DNA of 64,000 bases from Balanoglossus misakiensis (lineage: Eukaryota; Hemichordata), in NCBI GenBank assembly GCA_040954595.2, contig CM082590.2, positions 744,001 through 808,000 on the forward strand, read 5' to 3'. The notes below the pieces were generated by a model that saw only the letters and a list, made by a program, of their open reading frames with translations, searched no databases and had not been told where the DNA came from. Within the stretch, counting starts at the first letter, position 1, and each line of letters opens with the position of its first letter. Both the position numbers and the translations under genes were made by a program. Of this stretch, positions 26,201 to 37,411 are shown piece by piece.

Positions 26201-26995
26201 CATTATCATATCTCCGAAAGTAAGAAAATATATAAATTTTGAGTTTTTTCTAAAAATGACGTTTTTGGGCAAAAAGTGGCAAAAAAGGCATTTTTTCTTG
26301 AGAAGGGTCAATAAGACTGCTATTTCTGGAATAAGCACAATTTTTTACATAGAATGGACATTTCATATATCCAATGATCTCTGAATATGAAGAACACAAT
26401 TTGTTTTTAGTTTTTTTTTGTAAAAATGACCTTTTTTGACCTCAAAAGGTGGTCAAAAATTGCATTCTTGTATTGATTGAGGTCAAAAAGACTGCTTTAT
26501 TTTTTAAAGTCACCACTTTTAACATAGAATTGACTTTCCATATATCACCAGATCAATCATTATAAAGAAAATCGTGTGTTTTAAATTTTTTCTAAAAATG
26601 AATTTTTTGGGGCAAAAAATGGTCAAAAAGGCAATTTTGTGTTGTTTTGGGTTAATCGGGCTACTTTTTTCGTAATATTCACCAGATTTTACATAGAATA
26701 AGCATATCATCTGTCATCAGATCTCAGAATGTGACGAAAACAGTGTGTTTTTAGTGTTTTCTAAAAAAGACCATTTTTGGGTTAAAAATGGCCAAAATGA
26801 CAAATTTGTCTTGAGTGGGGTAGTGTTTTCTAAAAAAGACCATTTTTGGGTTAAAAATGGCCAAAATGGCAATTTTGTCTTGAGTGGGGTCAATAAGACT
26901 GACTTTTTTGGAATCAGCATCATTTTTTACATAGAATGGACTGCTCAAACCTTCCTCACCAAAAATTCTGATTAACGGCACCTATCTCCTAGGGT
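23286..26995. mobile_element. Large foldback element with modular arms
   Basis: The outer ends are inverted copies: GGTGCCGTTAATCAG, AATTTTTGGTGAGGAAGGTT at 23297-23330 and the complement at 26951-26984. The left arm (to about 24200) consists of modules of about 170 bp starting near 23343, 23512, 23684, 23855 and 24022. Each has CTATGTAAAATTTGGTGA, ATTCCAAAAA, GTCTTATTGACCCCACTCAA, a TTTTGCCCAAAAA word and AGATCTGATxATGTATTATA. The right arm (about 25720-26990) carries the same modules in reverse. Mixed-orientation modules and an unrelated core (about 24730-25450) lie between. The open frames that recur are stop-interrupted module translations. Foldback elements of Drosophila and sea urchin have long, internally repetitive inverted repeats; membership in that class is inference. 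I found no convincing target duplication. Confidence 0.8.
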
Positions 26996-28910
26996 ATATG
27001 TAGTTCAAATTTGACATCTACATATCCAGCCGCTAGAGGGCGCTGTTATGTACTTGAATGTCCATGAATATACTTGTAACTCGATCCCGATGTACACCCA
27101 TGTCAAAGATAGCCTTTTCAGGCACTCATAAAATTCACACTAGTATTTACTTTTTATCTACATTCTGGGGGCATCGCAGGGTTGTTCTTTATAAGTTTTT
27201 GAGATTTTTTTTTTCTTTTGTGTCTTTCTTTTATGGAGTTGTTTCTGGGTTTTTTTGTATGTTTTTTTTACAGTATGGGCATACGGCCTGATTTAAAGAA
27301 TAAATAAATAAATAAATAAAATTAGCTACATCCCCATTTGTCAGAATGTAGCACGTCACATATTATTTTGTTTCCATCATTGCAGAATCTGATTGAACAA
27401 TGCTTAAAACCTTTGACAGAAAACATCAGTAAGACAACAAATGGTTGTTACATAAAGTCTGTACATTACGGCTACAGTTACATTGCCTTGGCATAAAGTT
27501 TAGACCTATCATCAGTGGTGCCTTTAATGCAAAATCCTGCCTATTTCACACTGTATGACCTTAATTAAACAAGGATAATGAAGGACGCATACACCACCAA
27601 TGCAAATTTGCAAATTGTATTCAGCCTGGCTTACAAGATAAAATAATGCAGACATGCACAGAAATGTTGCAATTTTCACTCAGGCAACACGACATTGATA
27701 GATAAAACATTGCACTAATGTACCGGTACGGTGGTGTCCAATTCAGGCTTTCAATTGCCTATTGACCAGGCTGTGTTGACAACGCGGATCCACTTCTCTG
27801 GCATGTGTCAGCATCATGTTGCAGACAAGTTGTGTACTGTTTTTCTGGGTGAAGACATTAAATTCACATCATTGGTAAATCCAAAACGGACTGGTTACTC
27901 CACTGAAATTCAGCCTAAGTCTGTGTGATACGCAACTCAGACCAACTCAGCTCAGCTCACATGGCGCGTTGAATTAATCATTCGTTTGCCAGACGGTCTT
28001 ATTTGACCCCCTGTTTATATGGCCTGTGAGGGCGTACTTTACGCGTTAATTTCTGGCCTTCCAACCCTCAGTGGTGATCTCTTCACAGCTGTATTATGCT
28101 AGCTGTTTTAAAAGAACAGTGTCTTCTAAAATAAATCTAGATTGTTCCTTATGAATAAAATCTCAACGAGACAAAACTCATTCAAAAGGGTTGTCTATTG
28201 GCTACTTGCAAATTGGACATTTCGTTAATACAGTCAGAAACAGTGTTAATTTAAAAATGTTTGGGCCGGCTGCATTGTCAATATCACCGAGATTACCCAC
28301 GCGCCACAAATTATTGATAGAAGCGTTTCAACTGCAGGGTCACACAATACATACTAAATGAGAAGAGGATTACTCACCTTAGGCACCTGGGTTCGTGGTG
28401 ACACTCCCCTTTTGGGGAGCGAAAGCACGTCTTTTGTGAAATGTTTAGGAGTCGCGTTTCCTGGACAATGTGCTCTGGGCGGATGCATAGCTTTTCGTTG
28501 CAAAGATAAGAACACTCTAACTAGTCCATGGGCCAGACAGGAATTTGGTATCAGAAAGATGGACAAAGCCTCACATGGTTTTTTGGAAAGGCCTATATCT
28601 CTAGATTATAAATTGGGGTGATAGCCCTGCCTATCGAGTAGCTTTCTGCATTTTTTCCCTCAAAAACTAATGTAAGAACCTAAAAATTTCCGACCCAAAT
28701 TTTGGGGGTAGGGGAACTTTAAATTGCTGTAACTCCAGCAAAACTAAAGCCAGAACAGTCATTTACCACTCAAATTGTGTGTTTTTTAGAACTCTACCAA
28801 TATAATATATTTTGGTGGTAATTCGTTTTGAATTGAGGTCAATAGAGGTCAAAAGGTCATGAAATTTGGGTCATTCTGAAAATTTGTAGTATGACTATTT
28901 CTTGAACGAT
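26996..28910. other. Intergenic, no gene recognised
   Basis: An (AATA)n run lies at 27296-27321. A minus-strand frame ends at a good donor near 28379 (CCTAAG/GTGAGTAATC) after residues TKDVLSLPKRGVSPRTQVPK, but I cannot link it to a family or to another exon. The segment just before the minisatellite (28680-28905) is low-complexity AT-rich sequence. Confidence 0.45.
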
Positions 28911-28911
28911 T

Positions 28912-28932
28912 AGGGTTAGGGTTAGGGTTAGG
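28912..28932 (+). repeat. Interstitial telomere-type repeat (TTAGGG)
   Basis: Three and a half tandem TTAGGG units directly precede the 48-bp minisatellite, separated by about 24 bases. TTAGGG is the telomere repeat of deuterostomes and many other animals. With 30 kb of ordinary sequence on both sides this is an interstitial tract, not a chromosome end. Confidence 0.9.
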
Positions 28933-28956
28933 AGGTGTGATCTTGTAGAGCTCGCG

Positions 28957-31900
28957 GCAAACGTCTGAAGCCTCTGACAAGATTCTGCCCACCAGGAGCT
29001 CGCGGCAAACGTCTGAAGCCTCTGACAAGATTCTGCCCACCAGGAGCTCGCGGCAAACGTCTGAAGCCTCTGACAAGATTCTGCCCACCAGGAGCTCGCG
29101 GCAAACGTCTGAAGCCTCTGACAAGATTCTGCCCACCAGGAGCTCGCGGCAAACGTCTGAAGCCTCTGACAAGATTCTGCCCACCAGGAGCTCGCGGCAA
29201 ACGTCTGAAGCCTCTGACAAGATTCTGCCCACCAGGAGCTCGCGGCAAACGTCTGAAGCCTCTGACAAGATTCTGCCCACCAGGAGCTCGCGGCAAACGT
29301 CTGAAGCCTCTGACAAGATTCTGCCCACCAGGAGCTCGCGACGTTTGCCCACCAGGAGCTCGCGGCAAACGTCTGAAGCCTCTGACAAGATTCTGCCCAC
29401 CAGGAGCTCGCGGTAAACGTCTGAAGCCTCTGACAAGATTCTGCCCACCAGGAGCTCGCGACGTTTGCCCACCAGGAGCTCGCGGCAAACGTCTGAAGCC
29501 TCTGACAAGATTCTGCCCACCAGGAGCTCGCGGCAAACGTCTAAAGCCTCTGACAAGATTCTGCCCACCAGGAGCTCGCGGCAAACGTCTGAAGCCTCTG
29601 ACAAGATTCTGCCCACCAGGAGCTCGCGGCAAACGTCTGAAGCCTCTGACAAGATTCTGCCCACCAGGAGCTCGCGGCAAACGTCTGAAGCCTCTGACAA
29701 GATTCTGCCCACCAGGAGCTCGCGGCAAACGTCTGAAGCCTCTGACAAGATTCTGCCCACCAGGAGCTCGCGGCAAACGTCTGAAGCCTCTGACAAGATT
29801 CTGCCCACCAGGAGCTCGCGACGTTTGCCCACCAGGAGCTCGCGGCAAACGTCTGAAGCCTCTGACAAGATTCTGCCCACCAGGAGCTCGCGGCAAACGT
29901 CTGAAGCCTCTGACAAGATTCTGCCCACCAGGAGCTCGCGGCAAACGTCTGAAGCCTCTGACAAGATTCTGCCCACCAGGAGCTCGCGGCAAACGTCTGA
30001 AGCCTCTGACAAGATTCTGCCCACCAGGAGCTCGCGGCAAACGTCTGAAGCCTCTGACAAGATTCTGCCCACCAGGAGCTCGCGGCAAACGTCTGAAGCC
30101 TCTGACAAGATTCTGCCCACCAGGAGCTCGCGGCAAACGTCTGAAGCCTCTGACAAGATTCTGCCCACCAGGAGCTCGCGGCAAACGTCTAAAGCCTCTG
30201 ACAAGATTCTGCCCACCAGGAGCTCGCGGCAAACGTCTGAAGCCTCTGACAAGATTCTGCCCACCAGGAGCTCGCGGCAAACGTCTGAAGCCTCTGACAA
30301 GATTCTGCCCACCAGGAGCTCGCGGCAAACGTCTGAAGCCTCTGACAAGATTCTGCCCACCAGGAGCTCGCGGCAAACGTCTGAAGCCTCTGACAAGATT
30401 CTGCCCACCAGGAGCTCGCGGCAAACGTCTAAAGCCTCTGACAAGATTCTGCCCACCAGGAGCTCGCGGCAAACGTCTGAAGCCTCTGACAAGATTCTGC
30501 CCACCAGGAGCTCGCGGCAAACGTCTGAAGCCTCTGACAAGATTCTGCCCACCAGGAGCTCGCGACGTTTGCCCACCAGGAGCTCGTGGCAAACGTCTGA
30601 AGCCTCTGACAAGATTCTGCCCACCAGGAGCTCGCGGCAAACGTCTGAAGCCTCTGACAAGATTCTGCCCACCAGGAGCTCGCGACGTTTGCCCACCAGG
30701 AGCTCGCGGCAAACGTCTGAAGCCTCTGACAAGATTCTGCCCACCAGGAGCTCGCGGCAAACGTCTGAAGCCTCTGACAAGATTCTGCCCACCAGGAGCT
30801 CGCGACGTTTGCCCACCAGGAGCTCGCGGCAAACGTCTGAAGCCTCTGACAAGATTCTGCCCACCAGGAGCTCGCGGCAAACGTCTGAAGCCTCTGACAA
30901 GATTCTGCCCACCAGGAGCTCGCGGCAAACGTCTAAAGCCTCTGACAAGATTCTGCCCACCAGGAGCTCGCGGCAAACGTCTGAAGCCTCTGACAAGATT
31001 CTGCCCACCAGGAGCTCGCGGCAAACGTCTGAAGCCTCTGACAAGATTCTGCCCACCAGGAGCTCGCGGCAAACGTCTGAAGCCTCTGACAAGATTCTGC
31101 CCACCAGGAGCTCGCGGCAAACGTCTGAAGCCTCTGACAAGATTCTGCCCACCAGGAGCTCGCGGCAAACGTCTGAAGCCTCTGACAAGATTCTGCCCAC
31201 CAGGAGCTCGCGGCAAACGTCTGAAGCCTCTGACAAGATTCTGCCCACCAGGAGCTCGCGACGTTTGCCCACCAGGAGCTCGCGGCAAACGTCTGAAGCC
31301 TCTGACAAGATTCTGCCCACCAGGAGCTCGCGGCAAACGTCTAAAGCCTCTGACAAGATTCTGCCCACCAGGAGCTCGCGGCAAACGTCTGAAGCCTCTG
31401 ACAAGATTCTGCCCACCAGGAGCTCGCGGCAAACGTCTGAAGCCTCTGACAAGATTCTGCCCACCAGGAGCTCGCGACGTTTGCCCACCAGGAGCTCGCG
31501 GCAAACGTCTGAAGCCTCTGACAAGATTCTGCCCACCAGGAGCTCGCGGCAAACGTCTGAAGCCTCTGACAAGATTCTGCCCACCAGGAGCTCGCGGCAA
31601 ACGTCTGAAGCCTCTGACAAGATTCTGCCCACCAGGAGCTCGCGGCAAACGTCTGAAGCCTCTGACAAGATTCTGCCCACCAGGAGCTCGCGGCAAACGT
31701 CTGAAGCCTCTGACAAGATTCTGCCCACCAGGAGCTCGCGGCAAACGTCTGAAGCCTCTGACAAGATTCTGCCCACCAGGAGCTCGCGACGTTTGCCCAC
31801 CAGGAGCTCGCGGCAAACGTCTGAAGCCTCTGACAAGATTCTGCCCACCAGGAGCTCGCGGCAAACGTCTGAAGCCTCTGACAAGATTCTGCCCACCAGG

Positions 31901-33300
31901 AGCTCGCGGCAAACGTCTGAAGCCTCTGACAAGATTCTGCCCACCAGGAGCTCGCGGCAAACGTCTAAAGCCTCTGACAAGATTCTGCCCACCAGGAGCT
32001 CGCGGCAAACGTCTGAAGCCTCTGACAAGATTCTGCCCACCAGGAGCTCGCGGCAAACGTCTGAAGCCTCTGACAAGATTCTGCCCACCAGGAGCTCGCG
32101 ACGTTTGCCCACCAGGAGCTCGCGGCAAACGTCTGAAGCCTCTGACAAGATTCTGCCCACCAGGAGCTCGCGGCAAACGTCTGAAGCCTCTGACAAGATT
32201 CTGCCCACCAGGAGCTCGCGACGTTTGCCCACCAGGAGCTCGCGGCAAACGTCTGAAGCCTCTGACAAGATTCTGCCCACCAGGAGCTCGCGGCAAACGT
32301 CTGAAGCCTCTGACAAGATTCTGCCCACCAGGAGCTCGCGGCAAACGTCTAAAGCCTCTGACAAGATTCTGCCCACCAGGAGCTCGCGGCAAACGTCTGA
32401 AGCCTCTGACAAGATTCTGCCCACCAGGAGCTCGCGGCAAACGTCTGAAGCCTCTGACAAGATTCTGCCCACCAGGAGCTCGCGGCAAACGTCTGAAGCC
32501 TCTGACAAGATTCTGCCCACCAGGAGCTCGCGGCAAACGTCTGAAGCCTCTGACAAGATTCTGCCCACCAGGAGCTCGCGGCAAACGTCTGAAGCCTCTG
32601 ACAAGATTCTGCCCACCAGGAGCTCGCGGCAAACGTCTGAAGCCTCTGACAAGATTCTGCCCACCAGGAGCTCGCGGCAAACGTCTGAAGCCTCTGACAA
32701 GATTCTGCCCACCAGGAGCTCGCGGCAAACGTCTGAAGCCTCTGACAAGATTCTGCCCACCAGGAGCTCGCGGCAAACGTCTGAAGCCTCTGACAAGATT
32801 CTGCCCACCAGGAGCTCGCGACGTTTGCCCACCAGGAGCTCGCGGCAAACGTCTGAAGCCTCTGACAAGATTCTGCCCACCAGGAGCTCGCGGCAAACGT
32901 CTGAAGCCTCTGACAAGATTCTGCCCACCAGGAGCTCGCGGCAAACGTCTGAAGCCTCTGACAAGATTCTGCCCACCAGGAGCTCGCGGCAAACGTCTGA
33001 AGCCTCTGACAAGATTCTGCCCACCAGGAGCTCGCGGCAAACGTCTGAAGCCTCTGACAAGATTCTGCCCACCAGGAGCTCGCGACGTTTGCCCACCAGG
33101 AGCTCGCGGCAAACGTCTGAAGCCTCTGACAAGATTCTGCCCACCAGGAGCTCGCGGCAAACGTCTAAAGCCTCTGACAAGATTCTGCCCACCAGGAGCT
33201 CGCGGCAAACGTCTGAAGCCTCTGACAAGATTCTGCCCACCAGGAGCTCGCGGCAAACGTCTGAAGCCTCTGACAAGATTCTGCCCACCAGGAGCTCGCG
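28957..33300. repeat. Minisatellite of 48-bp units with 24-bp half-units
   Basis: The 48-bp unit runs GCAAACGTCTGAAGCCTCTG, ACAAGATTCTGCCCACCAGG, AGCTCGCG. The array is exactly 4344 bp: 84 full units and 13 half-units (ACGTTTGCCCACCAGGAGCT then CGCG) at about 29340, 29460, 29820, 30564, 30684, 30804, 31260, 31476, 31788, 32100, 32220, 32820 and 33084. There are no indels. Variants are few: GTCTGAAG to GTCTAAAG in eight units, one GGCAAACG to GGTAAACG (29413) and one CTCGCGG to CTCGTGG (near 30588). Since 48 and 24 are multiples of three, open frames of about 1300-1490 codons exist on both strands. None has homology, a signal peptide or a convincing gene context, so I annotate a repeat and not a CDS. 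Its G+C content is well above its AT-rich surroundings. Confidence 0.97.
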
Positions 33301-34205
33301 GCAAACGTATAAAACCTCTTTTAATGTGATCAATTTACACCCGTGGCCTAATTAATAGGATTGTGTTTTCAGAAGTGTCTCTGCGTCAAAATGCCAAGCA
33401 AATAACATGTAAATTCATCATCGTTGGAAAACGAATATAACAGTCGCTCTAGGGAAATCAACCTTGCACAGTCACTGGCACCCATCACACATACACAAAA
33501 TAACTTGGAACGGACAAATAAATGTACATTTTGGCAGTCGCGCTGTAAGATTTTTTATGGTATGTCTATCACCTATCAAAATACATTTCAGTCGACGTAA
33601 ATAGGAAAATAAAATGATTAATTAAATTAACACCACTGACTGAGATCACCTCGCACCAAAACCCAGAAAAAAAACCCCACAGTTTCTCAGTGGTTAAAAA
33701 AATCTGGGAAAGCGTTAGGCAATCTCAGTTTTAAATTACAATTGAATCAAACGGAAGAAAACATTGGTGTACTATGGTGTCACCCACGCTGATCCAGTCT
33801 CTAGTACAACTTCTCTATGACGTTGTAAACTGTAAACAAATAAATGAAAAAAATGGGTTAATTAAGTAAAATGCTTTTTACGACACCCCGAAGCGTTGAT
33901 GTGTTAATGCCATTAATTTTCAGGAAAAGTTTGAGAACTACTGAAGAAATCCTCTTCACCCCCGTCACCGTAATCATACAAAAGCTCTTTGCATTCCAAA
34001 ACTCGTAGAATAAAGCTAGACGTTTCGAGCAAAATAATCTTTATCAACAGCAAAAGAAATGTCTAAACACTTTACTGATGTCTATTCAGTAAAGTGTTCA
34101 GACATTTCTTTTGATAAAGAGTATTTTGCTCGAAACATCTAGCTTTGTTCTACGAGATTTGGAATGTTGTTACTTCGTTATTATGACTTTTATATCTATC
34201 CTTAC
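33301..34205. other. Non-coding flank of the minisatellite
   Basis: No gene is recognised. A stretch at about 33648-33712 (GCACCAAAACCCAG, then GGGAAAGCGTTAGG) resembles 62402-62465 (GCACCAAAACCCAGG, then CTGGGAAAGCGTAGG), indicating a dispersed repeat family. A palindrome follows at 33995-34165. Confidence 0.5.
33995..34165. repeat. Palindromic hairpin element
   Basis: ATTCCAAAACTCGTAGAATA, AAGCTAGACGTTTCGAGCAAAATA and AAAAGAAATGTCTAAACACTTTACTGA (the longer words run on in the sequence) are mirrored after a short loop near 34080 by TCAGTAAAGTGTTCAGACATTTCTTTT, TATTTTGCTCGAAACATCTAGCTT and TCTACGAGATTTGGAAT. The arms are about 80 bp with a few mismatches, so the locus would extrude as a single hairpin. 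Confidence 0.85.
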
Positions 34206-34294
34206 CTGACTGTGTCAACGTACTGACTGCATAGTTTTATCGATGAACCAAAAGGGTCATGCCATACAAACTGTTTGGCAGTTTTATCTATTAC
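34206..34294 (-). CDS. Possible exon, unassigned (minus strand)
   Basis: A minus-strand open segment has a plausible acceptor (CTCGGCACAG before 34294) and a strong donor (GTCAG/GTAAGG at 34206). It encodes about 29 residues including AKQFVWHDPFGSSIKLC. It lies downstream of the OTU gene on the same strand and might be a later exon of it. However, its phase 0 start does not join directly to the phase 1 end of the last recognised exon (37632), so at least one intervening exon would be needed. WHDPFG is reminiscent of C48/OTU-like protease tails; this is weak. Confidence 0.3.
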
Positions 34295-36325
34295 CTGTGC
34301 CGAGAAAAGCATTATAATATCAATATTGTAAATATTGAATAACAGATTAATGTGTTTTATGAATATTAGTGATGTTTTGTAATGTATTGCACAAGAAAAG
34401 TTTGCATCAAAGCACATTGTAAATTAAGGTGGAGATGCATAAAACCAAGACTTCAAAGATGATCTATTTTCAAGCTATCCTTCCACACCGTTAATAGAGG
34501 GAACACCTCCAAACCATATACTTTCTGAAAGTAAGGTCTTCCTCGTGTTTTATGTGTCTAGTTTGTTAGTGTTTGTCAATTTGTGACAAATGTGGGAAAA
34601 ATACGTAATGGCAGAAATGGTTCTCTAAGGACAGAGGAAATCAGAGGAATCCAATCCAGTGCACAAGTCCCTGTTACAGTTCCTGTGGTAGCCTCGGGCT
34701 AATTACATAATGTGTCGAAAAATAGTAAATTTCAGGAAATCACAAAGCAGACATGTACTGTAGTTGCTTTTTTACTGAGAATACATGTACATGTATTCAT
34801 TTGTGGATGTACTGTGTTATGATGTGTATACAAATTAAGTATATTTTCATAGCACTTTGGAGTTGAACTCACCAGTAAACAACAATGACATTCACCAGTA
34901 TTGATTGGCATTAGTATTTTATCAGCAGTATCAATTTGTGCCTAGTAAAAACAAGACCAAAACACATTTATTTGAAATCTCTTAATATCACATCTAAAAC
35001 TTTTAAGATAATTTACTGAAAGTTATGCTTTTTCAGATTCTTGTGCGCAGTACTTCCAATATATGGTATTATGCATCCTAGATCCGAATGTTTTAAGAGA
35101 TTAAGAGATTTAAGAGATTCTAAAGAACGTAGTACATGTATGCACATCACCAACATCTGGTACCGAAATATGATAACCACAAACCCCCACACTTCTGACC
35201 AGTGCCCCTGCATGTTTGTGAACCTAGTACATGTATGTTCACAAAGTTCTGGTTCATACACTTGCTGTCTGCTCTGTATATATAATGGAGTTGCACTGTA
35301 AAGTTATCTGTTCATAATTGCAATCACCACCCTTTCATGCCAATTCAGAAGCATATGTATGTTTATAAGTATAAATGTAATAGTTAATCAAGGGAGGAAA
35401 AAGGCTATCAGACCTATTACAGCTTTACCAAAATTAGATTTTTAAATTGAACAAGTCATGAACAGCTATCTGTCTGGTGACTAAACAATAATCAGGCTTA
35501 CCGGTTACACTAAAATTGTTCAATTGAAATATTAGAAACCTTACATCTATCATGGGGAGGAAAAATGAATTGTGATAATAACATAACTCAAATATGAACA
35601 ATTGTGCTAGTTTATTAAAACATTTAGTAAAACAATGAGTGATAATTTGCAACAATACTTGTCCTATAGACATGCAGGACAACAACAACACATATTGAAC
35701 ACCTATTGTCTGGCCATGAGGGCCATAGCAGCCGTTTATTACACCAGAGGGGCTGTGAGTTACCAGAATCATATGCTATTTCCCGAGGCCGCATAGCATA
35801 TGATTCTGGTAACTCACAGTCACGAGGGGGTAAAAACGGCTGCTATGGCCCGAATATAGGCCAGGCTATAGGTGTTTTATAATAAACCTCATGCTATTAC
35901 AGCTGGGAAAATCTTGCAATTTTCTCTTGAGGTTGGCAGACGACATCTTCCGCGGTGGCCATTGTGTCAGACGACGCTACGCTGATTGACGTGACCGAGT
36001 CTGCGCACTCACGCTGGTCACGTGACCGGTTAATATTTTTTCTGCTATTTCCCTAGCAGTTCATAGTCGATTCTATTTTCCTATCACGTGACGGATTCTG
36101 GCGAATCACGGCACAGTATTAGCATGAGGTATATTATACATATATATATATATATGCAATATCTTTAATCAACACATGCATATCTTGTCTTTTTTGTGAT
36201 TTGTATATGTTACCTCTTCTTTCTCTTGCTGTGATAATACATGTACTTTGCTTTTAACCTGCAAGTTACTGTGTCCTAATTTTAGATATCAAATTATAAT
36301 CTTAATATTTATATTAATACTAGTC
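34295..36325. other. Non-coding, AT-rich
   Basis: Nothing coding is recognised apart from the foldback at 35721-35850. If the exon at 34206 belongs to the OTU gene, this is intron. Confidence 0.45.
35721..35850. repeat. Perfect-arm foldback element
   Basis: GGCCATAGCAGCCGTTT and CTGTGAGTTACCAGAATCAT then ATGCTAT are mirrored by ATAGCATATGATTCTGGTAA, CTCACAG and AAAACGGCTGCTATGGCC. The two arms of about 59 bp surround a 12-base loop (TTCCCGAGGCCGC region). The layout, including CCCGAGG near the loop, resembles the foldback at 22785-22985. Confidence 0.88.
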
Positions 36326-36328
36326 TAA

Positions 36329-37411
36329 GGGACTGTCCAGAATTTACTTCCAGGGGGGGGGGGGGGGCTGGAGGATTTTCAGGAGGGGCCACCCATTTTC
36401 CCCAAGAAAAATTAGGGGGGGGGGGTCAGACATAAAAATCACAATCCCTTAGGAGGGGGGGGGGGGGCATGTAAAAAAACCTCACAAACTCAATATTTGC
36501 CCATAAGTACTGATTTATAAGAAACAAACCACCATGGCTACCTGGATGACAGATGAACTCCACAAGTGCATTAAATCTTCATAAACTTGAAATTCCGGTA
36601 ATTTTTACGATGGGTTATTTTGTATATCTACTACAGTTTTTTGTTCTACTCTGTGAAGCATAATAAAATGCCCGGTATTTGGTCTGCCAGCACAGACCAT
36701 ATATGTACAATGAACAGTCAGTGTTGTTACTGTTGACGAGCTCAATTCAAGTCCAGACTAGAATTCATTAATTTTCTCATCAATCATTCATATATGTATA
36801 TAAAAAGTTAACTTGCTTTTGGGTTCATTAAAATGCAGCTTTGAGCTCTGTATTTTATAAAATTTTCTTACGTGGCAGGGGGACACCCCCTCCCAAACCC
36901 GCCCCCTTCACTTCTCGGTTTATAATATCTGCAAACACAGAATACAAATACTTAAAAAATATAAACAATGTTCAATTTTAATATCCACGGATGAGGAAAA
37001 CATCAGTTTCAAATTCTATTCATGGGAGCGCTGTTTTTCTTTTTTTTACAAGTTTTTTTACAAGATAGATAGGTGGGGGGTGGGATTTCAAAATTTTAAG
37101 CTGTTCGGAAGGGGGGGATTTGAAAATATTTCGGGTTGTGCATGTGAAAATTAACTGTAAAAAAATGTAATTCTCCTGTCCCCCCCTCCAGAGGTGTTTG
37201 TAAATGCAGCCTTATCAGACTGTATGTGTCGTAGTCTGTAAGCATGCATGTATATATTGGGGGGGGGGGGGGGTCATGGAAAAAAAACAGGAAATTTAAG
37301 GGGGGGCCACAGATTTCAACCACAATTTACAAGGGGGGGCATGGAAAAAAAATCACCAGGAAAATAAGAAATCCTCCAGCCCCACCCTGGAAGTAAATTC
37401 TGGACAGTCCC
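36329..37411. mobile_element. G-tract TIR element with TAA target duplication
   Basis: The termini GGGACTGTCCAGAATTTACT and its complement at 37392-37411 are followed inward by TCCAGGG and long G/C runs. TAA flanks both sides (36326-36328, 37412-37414). The interior includes a segment (about 36780-37211) that matches the element at 21802-22557 and ends in its terminal sequence AGGTGTTTGTAAATGCAGCC then TTA, so an older element is nested in it. It lies 3' of the last recognised exon of the OTU gene. No coding capacity is seen. Confidence 0.85.

Noticed and set aside
28354-28621. Possible exon on the minus strand ending at donor 28379
   Set aside because: The donor is good but I could not identify an acceptor, a partner exon or a protein family.
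28912-28932. Chromosome end
   Set aside because: TTAGGG units are too few and ordinary sequence continues on both sides for tens of kilobases.
28957-33300. CRISPR-like regular direct repeats
   Set aside because: There are no unique spacers between repeats; units abut directly, and the DNA is animal nuclear sequence.
28849-33355. Three giant open frames (about 1300-1490 codons) across the minisatellite
   Set aside because: They follow automatically from a stop-free repeat whose length is a multiple of three. They overlap on both strands, have no homology, and the plus frame is broken by a variant at 29413. One frame is kept only as a hypothesis in the findings.
33905-34020. Minus-strand peptide ECKELLYDYGDGGEEDFF resembling the end of a SET methyltransferase
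   Set aside because: Only the short YDYGD match supports it, no upstream SET motifs exist, and the sequence runs into a palindromic repeat arm.
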